This document shows, in pieces, positions 1-5,036 of a stretch of 5,036 bases of DNA; position 1 is the first letter of the stretch; every line of letters begins with the position of its first letter. This stretch comes from DATMXS01 sp050260275. Lineage in GTDB: Bacteria; Acidobacteriota; Terriglobia; Bryobacterales; Bryobacteraceae. The stretch covers positions 1 to 5,036 of the forward strand of contig JBLNBX010000274.1 in NCBI GenBank assembly GCA_050260275.1, in the 5' to 3' direction. The notes beneath the pieces were generated by a model. The model saw nothing but the letters and a program-made list of their open reading frames with translations, made no database searches and had not been told where the DNA came from. Made by a program: the position numbers and the translations under genes.

Positions 1-570
1 TCGGTTCGCGCGCCGTACGCGGCTTTCGTGAAGGAACGCCGGGTGGCCCCAGGCCAGTACGTCACGCCCAACACGGCTCTGTTCACGCTCGTCAAGACGG
101 ACCCCATCCGCCTGCGACTCGAGATTCCTGAACGCATGGCGCCGTGGGTGAAGGAAGGCCAGACCGCTGACGTGACGGTCGAGGCTTACGGCGACCGCGT
201 TTTCAAGGGCCGCATCTGGCGCATCTCGCCGTCGGTGGATCCGAGCAAACGCACATTCATAGTTGAGGCGCTCATCCAGAACCCGGACGGCGCGCTCAAG
301 CCTGGCTCCTATGCAAAGGCGCGCGTGCAAACGAACAAGAGTGATGAGGTCACCATCATTCCGTTCCGCGCGGTGAACTACGTGCTCGGGACCTACAAGG
401 CCTTCGTCGTGAAGGGCGACGAGGTCGAGGCTCGCGAGGTCAAGCTCGGGGATCGTTTCGACGATGAGGTCGAGGTGATGGAAGGCCTCAAGCAGGGCGA
501 GCAGATCGCCACCACTCACGTGCAACTGCTTGACACCGGATCGAAGGTGAGGATAGCCGGAGAGTCGTAA
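1..570 (+). CDS. RND efflux periplasmic adaptor subunit (membrane fusion protein), 5'-truncated
   Basis: This is the C-terminal 189 residues of a periplasmic adaptor that would link an inner-membrane RND pump to an outer-membrane channel. The frame is open from base 1, so the real start lies upstream; the GTG at 28 is internal, because the residues before it (VRAPYAAFV) are the conserved end of the lipoyl domain. Next come RRVAPGQYV (fragment residues 13-21), then a beta-barrel domain at about 35-110 with the HlyD-type signature DPSKRTF (80-86), NPDG (94-97) and LKPGSYA (99-105). A membrane-proximal domain follows at about 118-187, with IIPFRAV and a final VxxGL-type turn (VMEGLKQGEQI). The substrate cannot be read from this part. 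The gene ends in TAA overlapping the ATG of the next gene by one base. No RND permease follows it, so a permease, if linked, must lie upstream of the window. Family assignment is firm; the specific system is unknown. Confidence 0.9.
   Translation, partial: SVRAPYAAFVKERRVAPGQYVTPNTALFTLVKTDPIRLRLEIPERMAPWVKEGQTADVTVEAYGDRVFKGRIWRISPSVDPSKRTFIVEALIQNPDGALKPGSYAKARVQTNKSDEVTIIPFRAVNYVLGTYKAFVVKGDEVEAREVKLGDRFDDEVEVMEGLKQGEQIATTHVQLLDTGSKVRIAGES
559..564 (+). promoter_or_regulatory. Ribosome binding site of the VWFA-related gene
   Basis: GGAGAG lies inside the last codons of the adaptor gene, five bases before the ATG at 570. With the TAATG stop/start overlap this fixes the start and indicates translational coupling between the two genes. 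Confidence 0.7.
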
Positions 571-1364
571 TGCTGCGCCTTGCGGTATTGCTCGCGCTTA
601 CCGCATTTCCGTCGCTCGCAGCGACGAAGGTCATAGTCACAGTCATCGAACAGAAGTCGGGCGCTCCGGTGAAGGACCTGAAGGCCGGGGACTTCACCGT
701 GCTCGACGACAAGACGCCCCGGGCGGTGGAATCGGCCGAGTTCTCCGACGGCCTCATCGACGTGATGCTGCTGCTGGACACCAGCCTGGTGGGCGAGAGC
801 GTGCGCCCGCTGGCCGACGATCTCATCCGGCAACTCAAGCCGCAGGAGCAGATGGCGGTGGTTTCGTATCACTCCTCGGCCGATCTCATACAGGACTTCA
901 CGTCGAGCCACGAGCTGTTGCGGCGGGCCGTCGCCGGGGTGAGATACGGCAACACGCCCCGCGCACTCGATGCGATCTACGCGGCCATCGACGGCGGCTT
1001 TCAGGCGAGCGCATTCCGCCGCGTGATCCTGCTGCTCACGACGGGGTTCGAAGGGCCGACGCGCGTGGGCGAACGGCAGGTGGTGAAGCTGGCGCGGCGC
1101 AACCAGGTGTCGATCTTCCCCGTTTACATGGTGGGCGCGGAACGATCGATGTTCCAGAAGCTGGCGAGGCAGACCGGAGGAGCCTCGTTCAGCATCAGAG
1201 ACATGCGCAAGAGCGGGGGCGTGAACCCCGCCGAGCGGATATTCGACGTGATGCGCTCGCACTACACGCTCAGCATCCAGGGAAACCTCGGGCTGAGCGA
1301 CAACCTCAAGATCGAAGTGAAGCGTCCTGGCAGACTGCTGATCTCGGCGCTGCCGCTCGAGTGA
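570..1364 (+). CDS. Secreted VWFA-related domain protein (acidobacterial type)
   Basis: A 264-residue protein with a signal peptide (short charged start, hydrophobic core at 4-13, likely cleavage after PSLA at about residue 17), so it should act in the periplasm or outside. Residues 20-58 form the family's N-terminal beta segment with the hallmark DLKAGDFTVLDD (36-47). A von Willebrand factor A fold follows: beta strand MLLLDTS (66-72), the NTPRALDAIYAAI helix region (128-140), strand VILLLTTG (152-159), SIFPVYMVG (181-189), and the C-terminal MRSHYTLSI (228-236) typical of the VWFA-related proteins abundant in Acidobacteriota. The metal site (MIDAS) looks eroded: the DxSxS motif reads D70-T-S72-L-V74, and the later Asp of the usual TDG is T158. 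The Thr at 129 could still fill its role. These domains generally mediate protein-protein contact; the partner is unknown. It is coupled to the adaptor gene upstream. The start is fixed by the RBS at 559-564. Family assignment is strong, function open. Confidence 0.88.
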   Translation: MLRLAVLLALTAFPSLAATKVIVTVIEQKSGAPVKDLKAGDFTVLDDKTPRAVESAEFSDGLIDVMLLLDTSLVGESVRPLADDLIRQLKPQEQMAVVSYHSSADLIQDFTSSHELLRRAVAGVRYGNTPRALDAIYAAIDGGFQASAFRRVILLLTTGFEGPTRVGERQVVKLARRNQVSIFPVYMVGAERSMFQKLARQTGGASFSIRDMRKSGGVNPAERIFDVMRSHYTLSIQGNLGLSDNLKIEVKRPGRLLISALPLE

Positions 1365-1465
1365 CGCAGGCTAGCGAGCCGCCCCACGCGCCGCAGCGGT
1401 TCAGCCACATCAGTGGAGCGGTCCCACCGTGCGTACGGAATGAACGTGTCTCACGCGGCCGCCGG

Positions 1466-1482
1466 CGCTCGTGAAGCGAGCG
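1466..1482. terminator. Weak hairpin in the convergent intergenic gap
   Basis: CGCTCG-TGAAG-CGAGCG forms a six-base-pair stem with a five-base loop, 19 bases beyond the stop of the minus-strand MutS-like gene and about 100 bases beyond the stop of the VWFA gene. No T-run follows on either strand, so it is not a standard intrinsic terminator. The rest of the 1365-1500 gap shows only a short CCAC-ATCA-GTGG hairpin and no gene. Confidence 0.25.
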
Positions 1483-1500
1483 GTTGCAGTGAGCCGCGCC

Positions 1501-3279
1501 CTAGACTTCCAGGCCGACGCTGCGCATCAGCTCGAGCGCGTTGCTCTTCTCGACGATGCCCGGCCGCAGTTGGTAATCGAACAGGATTTTGCCATCCTCC
1601 AGCCGGTCCTCGAAGTGGACGTTGGCGACCTGCGGCGCGAGCGCCTCGGCAATCTCAGCGAGAGCAAGATCGTGGGTGGTCAGCAGCCCGAACGCGCCGC
1701 GCGCGACGAGAGTCCGCACCACGGCCTCGCCGCCGATGCGGCGGTCGTGCGAGTTCGTGCCGTGGAGCAGCTCGTCGAGCAGAAACAGCAGCGGCTCCGG
1801 CCGGGCCGTCAGCTCGACCAGCAGCCGCAGGCGCTTCACCTCCGCATAGAAACGGGACATCCCCTCTTGCAGCGAGTCGAGCGTGCGTATGGAGGCGCCC
1901 ACCGTCACGGGAGACATGCGCAGGCGCCGAGCACGCACCGGCGCGCCAGCCATCGCCAGCACAGCATTCACGCCCACCGTCCGCAGCAGCGTGCTCTTGC
2001 CCGACATGTTTGAGCCGCTGACCACGAGAACACTGATGCCGTCGCCCAGGCGAACGTCGTTCCGCACGGCCTTGCGCTCGTCGAGCAGCGGATGCGCGAT
2101 GGCCTCAGCCTCGAAAAATCGCCCGCTCTCGGCCAGTTCCGGAAAAGGATCCTCGGGATGCTCATAGGCGTGCGAAGCGAGCGACAAGAGTGCCTCGACC
2201 TCGCCCAGGGCTTCGATCCAGCTGCGCACCTTGGGGCCGTGCTGCTTGCGCCAGGCCTCGATGGCGAAAGCCAGTTGAGTGGTCCACATCAACGGCGGGC
2301 CGATAACCCGAACGGGCACGCTGTCGCGCGAGTCGAGAAGCTCCGGCAGCAGATTGAGGCGCGCGATCAGGCGCGAAGGCGGGACTCCATTCGTCTCCAA
2401 CTCCCTCCGGAGCGCAACGAGCCGTGGAGCCGAAAACTGCTCGCGTTCGATGAACGCAAGCACGCTCGCCAGCAGAGAGAGGCCATAGGCGTGGTCGCCC
2501 ACGCGGTTCACCACATGCGCGATCCGCTTGCGGAACCGCACGAACAGCGTGGCTTCAATGGCGGCTACAGCCAGAAATGGCTCGGCGAGGCCGAACATGG
2601 CCCAGACGCCCGCCGCCGCGAGCGCCGAGAGAGCCAACACGGCGGCCGCGATGCGGGCGGCGCGGGAATCGAGCACCACCGGCTCCTCGCTCCAGCGGAC
2701 CAGATGGCGCGGATCGATCCCCGAGCGCGACTCCTCTCCTGCGAGCGCGATCTTCTCGCGAAGGTCAAGCCGGGGGCGCAGATCGTCGATCGCCTGGTGG
2801 CGCGCCTTGATCTCCTCCAGCGGCGCGGGCTGGAGCAGCCAGTGAGCCAGCGTCTGCTCGCCGATGCGTAGCCTCGCCGTGCACAGAAGCTCGAAAATCG
2901 ATCCCTTGCCGAAGATGTCCAGGTCCTCTGCGTAGGGATGGGATGGGTCGCTGTACTCCTCACCGCCGAAGCCCTTGCCGGCCCAGCGCCCCTCGATGCG
3001 CGCGATGCCGTTTTCGTAATACTTCGCGGCGCGCGCGGCCCGCTGCCGTTGGCGGAGAACGCGCGAGTGCCAGATGGACAGCGCGGCGAATGCGGCCGCC
3101 GGCGCGAGCAGCCACAGCGGCGAGAACAGGTCATAGGCGAAGGCCAGCCAGGCCATGAGCGCGGCGGCGGCCACTATCCCTGCATTGATGTTGCCGATGA
3201 GTATGTGTCTGCTGTCCAGGCGAGTGGCGGTCTCAACACAGCGCTCGAGACGGCGCAGATACTCGTTGTGAGGATTCAT
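1501..3279 (-). CDS. Membrane-anchored MutS-family ATPase (MutS domain V, no mismatch-recognition domain)
   Basis: A 592-residue protein whose C-terminal third is a clear MutS domain V ATPase. Walker A is GSNMSGKST (422-430). The loop with GASIRTLDSLQEGMSRFYAE (461-480) matches the MutS region between Walker A and Walker B. Walker B is LLFLLDE (497-503) followed by LLHGTNSHD (504-512), and the switch His is in LLTTHD (532-537). Unlike MutS1 it is short, and I see no N-terminal mismatch-binding domain with the Phe-x-Glu motif; unlike MutS2 it has no C-terminal Smr domain. It has two hydrophobic hairpins, at about 26-70 and 207-249, suggesting four membrane helices. The middle (about 118-205 and 250-400) resembles the helical lever/core of MutS proteins. 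Homologues are often labelled DNA mismatch repair protein MutS, but a role in mismatch repair is not supported; the real function is unknown. I chose the ATG at 3279 because AAGAGG precedes it and the longer upstream frame overlaps the ferredoxin gene. The ATG at 3318 is less likely because it sits inside the TATATATG box. Confidence 0.85.
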   Translation of the reverse strand: MNPHNEYLRRLERCVETATRLDSRHILIGNINAGIVAAAALMAWLAFAYDLFSPLWLLAPAAAFAALSIWHSRVLRQRQRAARAAKYYENGIARIEGRWAGKGFGGEEYSDPSHPYAEDLDIFGKGSIFELLCTARLRIGEQTLAHWLLQPAPLEEIKARHQAIDDLRPRLDLREKIALAGEESRSGIDPRHLVRWSEEPVVLDSRAARIAAAVLALSALAAAGVWAMFGLAEPFLAVAAIEATLFVRFRKRIAHVVNRVGDHAYGLSLLASVLAFIEREQFSAPRLVALRRELETNGVPPSRLIARLNLLPELLDSRDSVPVRVIGPPLMWTTQLAFAIEAWRKQHGPKVRSWIEALGEVEALLSLASHAYEHPEDPFPELAESGRFFEAEAIAHPLLDERKAVRNDVRLGDGISVLVVSGSNMSGKSTLLRTVGVNAVLAMAGAPVRARRLRMSPVTVGASIRTLDSLQEGMSRFYAEVKRLRLLVELTARPEPLLFLLDELLHGTNSHDRRIGGEAVVRTLVARGAFGLLTTHDLALAEIAEALAPQVANVHFEDRLEDGKILFDYQLRPGIVEKSNALELMRSVGLEV

Positions 3280-3292
3280 TAATAATTGCTCG

Positions 3293-3298
3293 CCTCTT
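3293..3298 (-). promoter_or_regulatory. Shine-Dalgarno of the MutS-like gene
   Basis: On the minus strand AAGAGG lies 13 bases before the ATG at 3279. The spacing is longer than ideal, but it is the best candidate and it supports this start over the upstream ATG at 3318. Confidence 0.45.
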
Positions 3299-3317
3299 AG
3301 TCCGGTTCGGGCGAGCA

Positions 3318-3323
3318 TATATA
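3318..3323 (-). promoter_or_regulatory. Candidate -10 box (TATATA) for the MutS-like gene
   Basis: In a strongly GC-rich stretch the minus strand reads CCTATATATGC. As a -10 element it would place the transcript start near 3311, giving a leader of about 32 bases that includes the AAGAGG ribosome binding site. No good -35 hexamer is visible at 16-18 bases spacing, so this is a weak prediction. Confidence 0.35.
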
Positions 3324-3353
3324 GGCATTCTAGCGAGTCGCCAGCGCGCAGCG

Positions 3354-3368
3354 ACGGCTCGGAGCCGT
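3354..3368. repeat. Perfect 7-bp inverted repeat between the ferredoxin and MutS-like genes
   Basis: ACGGCTC-G-GAGCCGT. It starts 10 bases past the stop of the ferredoxin gene and lies upstream of the TATATA box of the MutS-like gene. As RNA it could form a six-pair stem with a three-base loop, but no T-run follows, so intrinsic termination is doubtful. As DNA it could be a repressor or activator site for the downstream gene. Its role is undecided. Confidence 0.35.
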
Positions 3369-3377
3369 GGAGAGTTG

Positions 3378-4442
3378 TTAAGGATGTGCAAATTCGTCCG
3401 CCTGGGGTATGAGTTCGTGGTACACGGCGGGCGGAATGGGTGTTTGCCAGTGGCCGCTCCACTTCGCGTACCCGGCCACACTTAGGAATAGGATGGCGAT
3501 GCCTGCTGCGAGGACCCAGGCCGGCACGCGGCGCCGCGCTCCGGCGGCGTACAAACCCAGCGCGCCCGCGGCGGGGCAGGCGGCGACGCACTCCAGGCAG
3601 GCGGTACACTCGGCCGATTTGATCGTCACGAGCCTGTCGACGGGGAGCCGCGACGGGCAGGCTTTAGCGCACTTCGCGCAGTCGATGCAGAGATCCTTGT
3701 CGCGGCGGATGCGCACCGGGCTCGCAACGGCGAACAACCCGAGCATCGCGCCGTAGGGGCACAGATACCGGCACCAGAAGTTCTGGACGAAGATCGACGC
3801 GACAGCGAGTAGGAAGATGACGACGGCCGCTGTCACGCTCATATAGCGGAAGAAGTTGAGCATCTTCACGTCCGCTATGAGGCCGTAGGGGCCGCCCATG
3901 AACGCGTGCACGGCCGCGGCGGACATGCCGCCCACCACCCAGAGGAAGAGGCCGAACAGCACGTACTTCAGGCTGCGCAGCGGCAGGTCGGTCCAGCGCG
4001 GCAAGGCGAAATTCCTCCCGAACACGCGCCGTCCGGCGCGCCACAGCCACTCGGAAACCGTTCCCACCGGGCACAGCCAGCCGCAGAATGCTTTCCTAAG
4101 CAGGAGCGAGATGGCGATGAAAGCAACCAGAAGGAACATCGCCGCCGGGTGTACCGGCGGAACGCGTCCGGTTTCGAGAAACGCGCGCAGGTTCATCAGG
4201 CCGGCGATGGGAAGCCAGCCCTCGACCCCGGCGGGCCGCTCGACCAGCACCGTCGCGCCGCCGGTTTCGTAGAAACGCACGAACAGATAGAACTCGATGC
4301 CTATCCAGACATTCAGAACCAGGAAGGCCAGTTGGACCGAGCGCCGGAGCCGCTGGGAGTAGTCCGGCGGCGCGCGGCGCGCCAGCCGCTTCCGTTCCCC
4401 GCCCCTCCGGGCCGCCTCCGATACACCCGACGCGGCAGCCAT
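3378..4442 (-). CDS. NapH-like membrane 4Fe-4S ferredoxin protein
   Basis: A 354-residue integral membrane iron-sulfur protein of the NapH/NosR/YccM-like type, which passes electrons between the quinone pool and a partner. Two C-x3-CP motifs are seen, CGWLCP (C120, C124) and CRYLCP (C224, C228), then two [4Fe-4S] ferredoxin motifs: C252-C255-C258-C262-P and C279-C282-C285-C289-P. Predicted membrane spans are at about 36-57, 98-116, 155-176, 201-221 and 306-326. The Arg-rich N-terminus (12-34) suggests an inside start, which puts every Cys motif on the cytoplasmic side and the last 28 residues in the periplasm. The fifth span and tail are additions relative to four-span NapH. No nap, nos or other reductase gene lies nearby, so the partner is unknown. 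I chose the ATG at 4442 (preceded by GGGA, weak) because the family homology begins soon after it; the frame stays open to 4907 but that extension is antisense to recO. Family confidence is high, electron partner unknown. Confidence 0.87.
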   Translation of the reverse strand: MAAASGVSEAARRGGERKRLARRAPPDYSQRLRRSVQLAFLVLNVWIGIEFYLFVRFYETGGATVLVERPAGVEGWLPIAGLMNLRAFLETGRVPPVHPAAMFLLVAFIAISLLLRKAFCGWLCPVGTVSEWLWRAGRRVFGRNFALPRWTDLPLRSLKYVLFGLFLWVVGGMSAAAVHAFMGGPYGLIADVKMLNFFRYMSVTAAVVIFLLAVASIFVQNFWCRYLCPYGAMLGLFAVASPVRIRRDKDLCIDCAKCAKACPSRLPVDRLVTIKSAECTACLECVAACPAAGALGLYAAGARRRVPAWVLAAGIAILFLSVAGYAKWSGHWQTPIPPAVYHELIPQADEFAHP

Positions 4443-4450
4443 GAAATCCC

Positions 4451-4456
4451 AGTTTA
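4451..4456 (-). promoter_or_regulatory. Candidate -10 box (TAAACT) of the ferredoxin gene
   Basis: On the minus strand TAAACT matches four of six positions of TATAAT. It would start the transcript near 4444, two bases before the ATG, and would put the centre of the palindrome at 4478-4493 about 41.5 bases upstream of the start, the classic position for an activator of the CRP/FNR type that overlaps the -35 region. No -35 hexamer is visible, as expected for an activator-dependent promoter. This is inference from spacing only. Confidence 0.3.
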
Positions 4457-4477
4457 GACGGCGATCCGGAGCGGTTC

Positions 4478-4493
4478 CGTGACCCCGGTCACG
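4478..4493. promoter_or_regulatory. Palindromic operator candidate, CRP/FNR-superfamily type
   Basis: CGTGACCCCGGTCACG is a perfect inverted repeat with 7-bp arms and a 2-bp centre. It contains GTGA-N6-TCAC, the core half-sites and spacing of E. coli CRP sites (TGTGA-N6-TCACA). Its centre is about 43 bp upstream of the ferredoxin ATG and about 113 bp upstream of recO, so the ferredoxin gene is the more likely target. A regulator cannot be named from the sequence; a redox or cyclic-nucleotide sensor is a natural guess. A hairpin role is less likely, because it lies between divergent genes. Confidence 0.5.
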
Positions 4494-4584
4494 AGTGCGT
4501 GATTCCCACGTCGCGGGGCTCACGGCCGGCCCGCGAGCGGCGGACGCGCCAAACCGGGAATAAGAAGTCCTCTTGTGATACGCT

Positions 4585-4590
4585 GATAAT
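4585..4590 (+). promoter_or_regulatory. Candidate -10 box (GATAAT) of recO
   Basis: GATAAT matches five of six bases of the -10 consensus and ends eight bases before the GTG start of recO. Transcription would begin at or next to the start codon, giving a leaderless message, which fits the absence of a Shine-Dalgarno. No clear -35 hexamer is seen upstream. Confidence 0.4.
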
Positions 4591-4598
4591 TCCGCGTT

Positions 4599-5036
4599 GT
4601 GGCGGCCCGAGCCAGTGAAGCATTCGTTCTCCGTACGTATCCGCTCAAAGAGGCGGATCTGATTGTTAGTTTTCTGGCAAGGGATGCCGGTAAGTTGCGC
4701 GGAGTGGCCAAGCGCGCGCGTCGGCCCAAGAATTCTTTCGGCAGCGGCCTGGAACGTCTCTCGCACGTGAAGGTGTTCTACTTCCAGAGGGAGAACCGGG
4801 AGCTGGTGAACCTGGATTCCTGTGAGCTGATCGCTTCGCAGTTTGCCCTGGCGTCGGATTACGCGGCGGGTGTTGCGCTCGACTATTTCGCTGAAGTGAC
4901 GGAGCAACTCCTCCCACCGGCGGAGCCGAACGAGAAGTTCTTCAGGCTTCTGCTCGCGGTTCTGGACTATCTCAGGCAGCGGCAGGCAGAGGGCGTGTGG
5001 CAGGCGGCGGGGTACTTCACCCTGTGGGCGGTGAAG
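4599..5036 (+). CDS. recO: DNA repair protein RecO, 3'-truncated by the window end
   Basis: The first 146 codons of RecO, which in the RecFOR pathway binds single-stranded DNA and SSB and helps load RecA at gaps and breaks. The N-terminal OB-fold is seen at about residues 6-80: FVLRTYPLKEADLIVSFLAR (9-28), then DAGKLRGVAKRARRPKNSFG (29-48) with the basic DNA-binding stretch, then LERLSHVKVFYF (51-62) and LVNLDSCELI (69-78). The helical domain begins near 82 (FALASDYAAGVALDYFAEVT). RecO is usually about 240-250 residues, so roughly 100 residues, including the region where many RecO proteins carry zinc-binding cysteines, are outside the window. An in-frame TAA at 4587-4589 means GTG at 4599 is the only usable start upstream of the conserved block. 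There is no Shine-Dalgarno. It diverges from the ferredoxin gene. Confidence 0.92.
   Translation, partial: MAARASEAFVLRTYPLKEADLIVSFLARDAGKLRGVAKRARRPKNSFGSGLERLSHVKVFYFQRENRELVNLDSCELIASQFALASDYAAGVALDYFAEVTEQLLPPAEPNEKFFRLLLAVLDYLRQRQAEGVWQAAGYFTLWAVK

Noticed and set aside
516..1262. 248-codon open frame on the minus strand
   Set aside because: It is antisense to the VWFA gene, rich in His, Arg and Ala as expected for a GC-rich shadow frame, and shows no domain.
1413..2021. 202-codon Arg/Ala/Pro-rich frame on the plus strand starting in the convergent gap
   Set aside because: Most of it lies antisense to the MutS-like ATPase domain, its composition is biased and no ribosome binding site or domain is seen.
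2092..2871. 259-codon open frame on the plus strand
   Set aside because: It is the antisense shadow of the MutS-like gene, with low-complexity composition and no recognisable motif.
3280..3609. Upstream extension of the MutS-like reading frame by 110 codons
   Set aside because: The extension overlaps the 3' end of the ferredoxin gene in another frame on the same strand, is Arg/Pro-rich without family similarity, and a better start with AAGAGG exists at 3279.
3906..4457. 183-codon open frame on the plus strand
   Set aside because: It is antisense to the ferredoxin gene and its composition is that of a GC-rich shadow frame.
4498..4510. Second small inverted repeat CGTG-ATTCC-CACG next to the operator candidate
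   Set aside because: Arms of four bases are expected by chance in such GC-rich DNA and the spacing does not match the first palindrome.
4443..4907. Upstream extension of the ferredoxin reading frame by 155 codons
   Set aside because: It runs antisense through recO and the intergenic region and lacks any family similarity; family homology begins soon after the ATG at 4442.

Overview
The window is GC-rich, densely coding bacterial DNA with five genes and no sign of mobile elements, CRISPR arrays or RNA genes. The best clue to the host is the second gene, a secreted VWFA-related protein of the type that is expanded in Acidobacteriota. The layout suggests the Solibacter/Bryobacter side of that phylum, but this is inferred from family content and not proven.

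Left part, plus strand (1-1364): the C-terminal part of an RND-type periplasmic adaptor (membrane fusion protein), cut by the window edge, runs into a small secreted VWFA-related protein. Stop and start overlap in TAATG behind a good ribosome binding site, so the two are almost certainly co-transcribed and translationally coupled. A gap of about 136 bases with a weak hairpin separates this pair from the convergent minus-strand genes.

Middle part, minus strand (1501-4442): read in the direction of transcription, a NapH-like membrane ferredoxin (five predicted membrane spans, two C-x3-CP motifs, two [4Fe-4S] ferredoxin motifs) comes first. After a 98-base gap it is followed by a MutS-domain-V ATPase with four predicted membrane helices and no recognisable mismatch-recognition domain. 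The gap holds a palindrome, an AT-rich TATATA box and a Shine-Dalgarno, so the MutS-like gene may have its own promoter.

Right part, plus strand (4599-5036): the N-terminal 146 codons of recO (recombination mediator), which continues beyond the window. It diverges from the ferredoxin gene across a 156-base intergenic region. That region contains a 16-bp perfect palindrome with the GTGA-N6-TCAC core of CRP/FNR-superfamily operators, about 43 bp upstream of the ferredoxin start. Both divergent starts lack a strong Shine-Dalgarno and sit close to candidate -10 boxes.

The genes do not form one obvious pathway. Points worth a second look are the coupling of an efflux adaptor to a VWFA protein with an eroded metal site, the membrane-anchored MutS-like ATPase, and the palindromic operator candidate in front of the iron-sulfur protein. 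I do not see a clearly new multi-gene system here.
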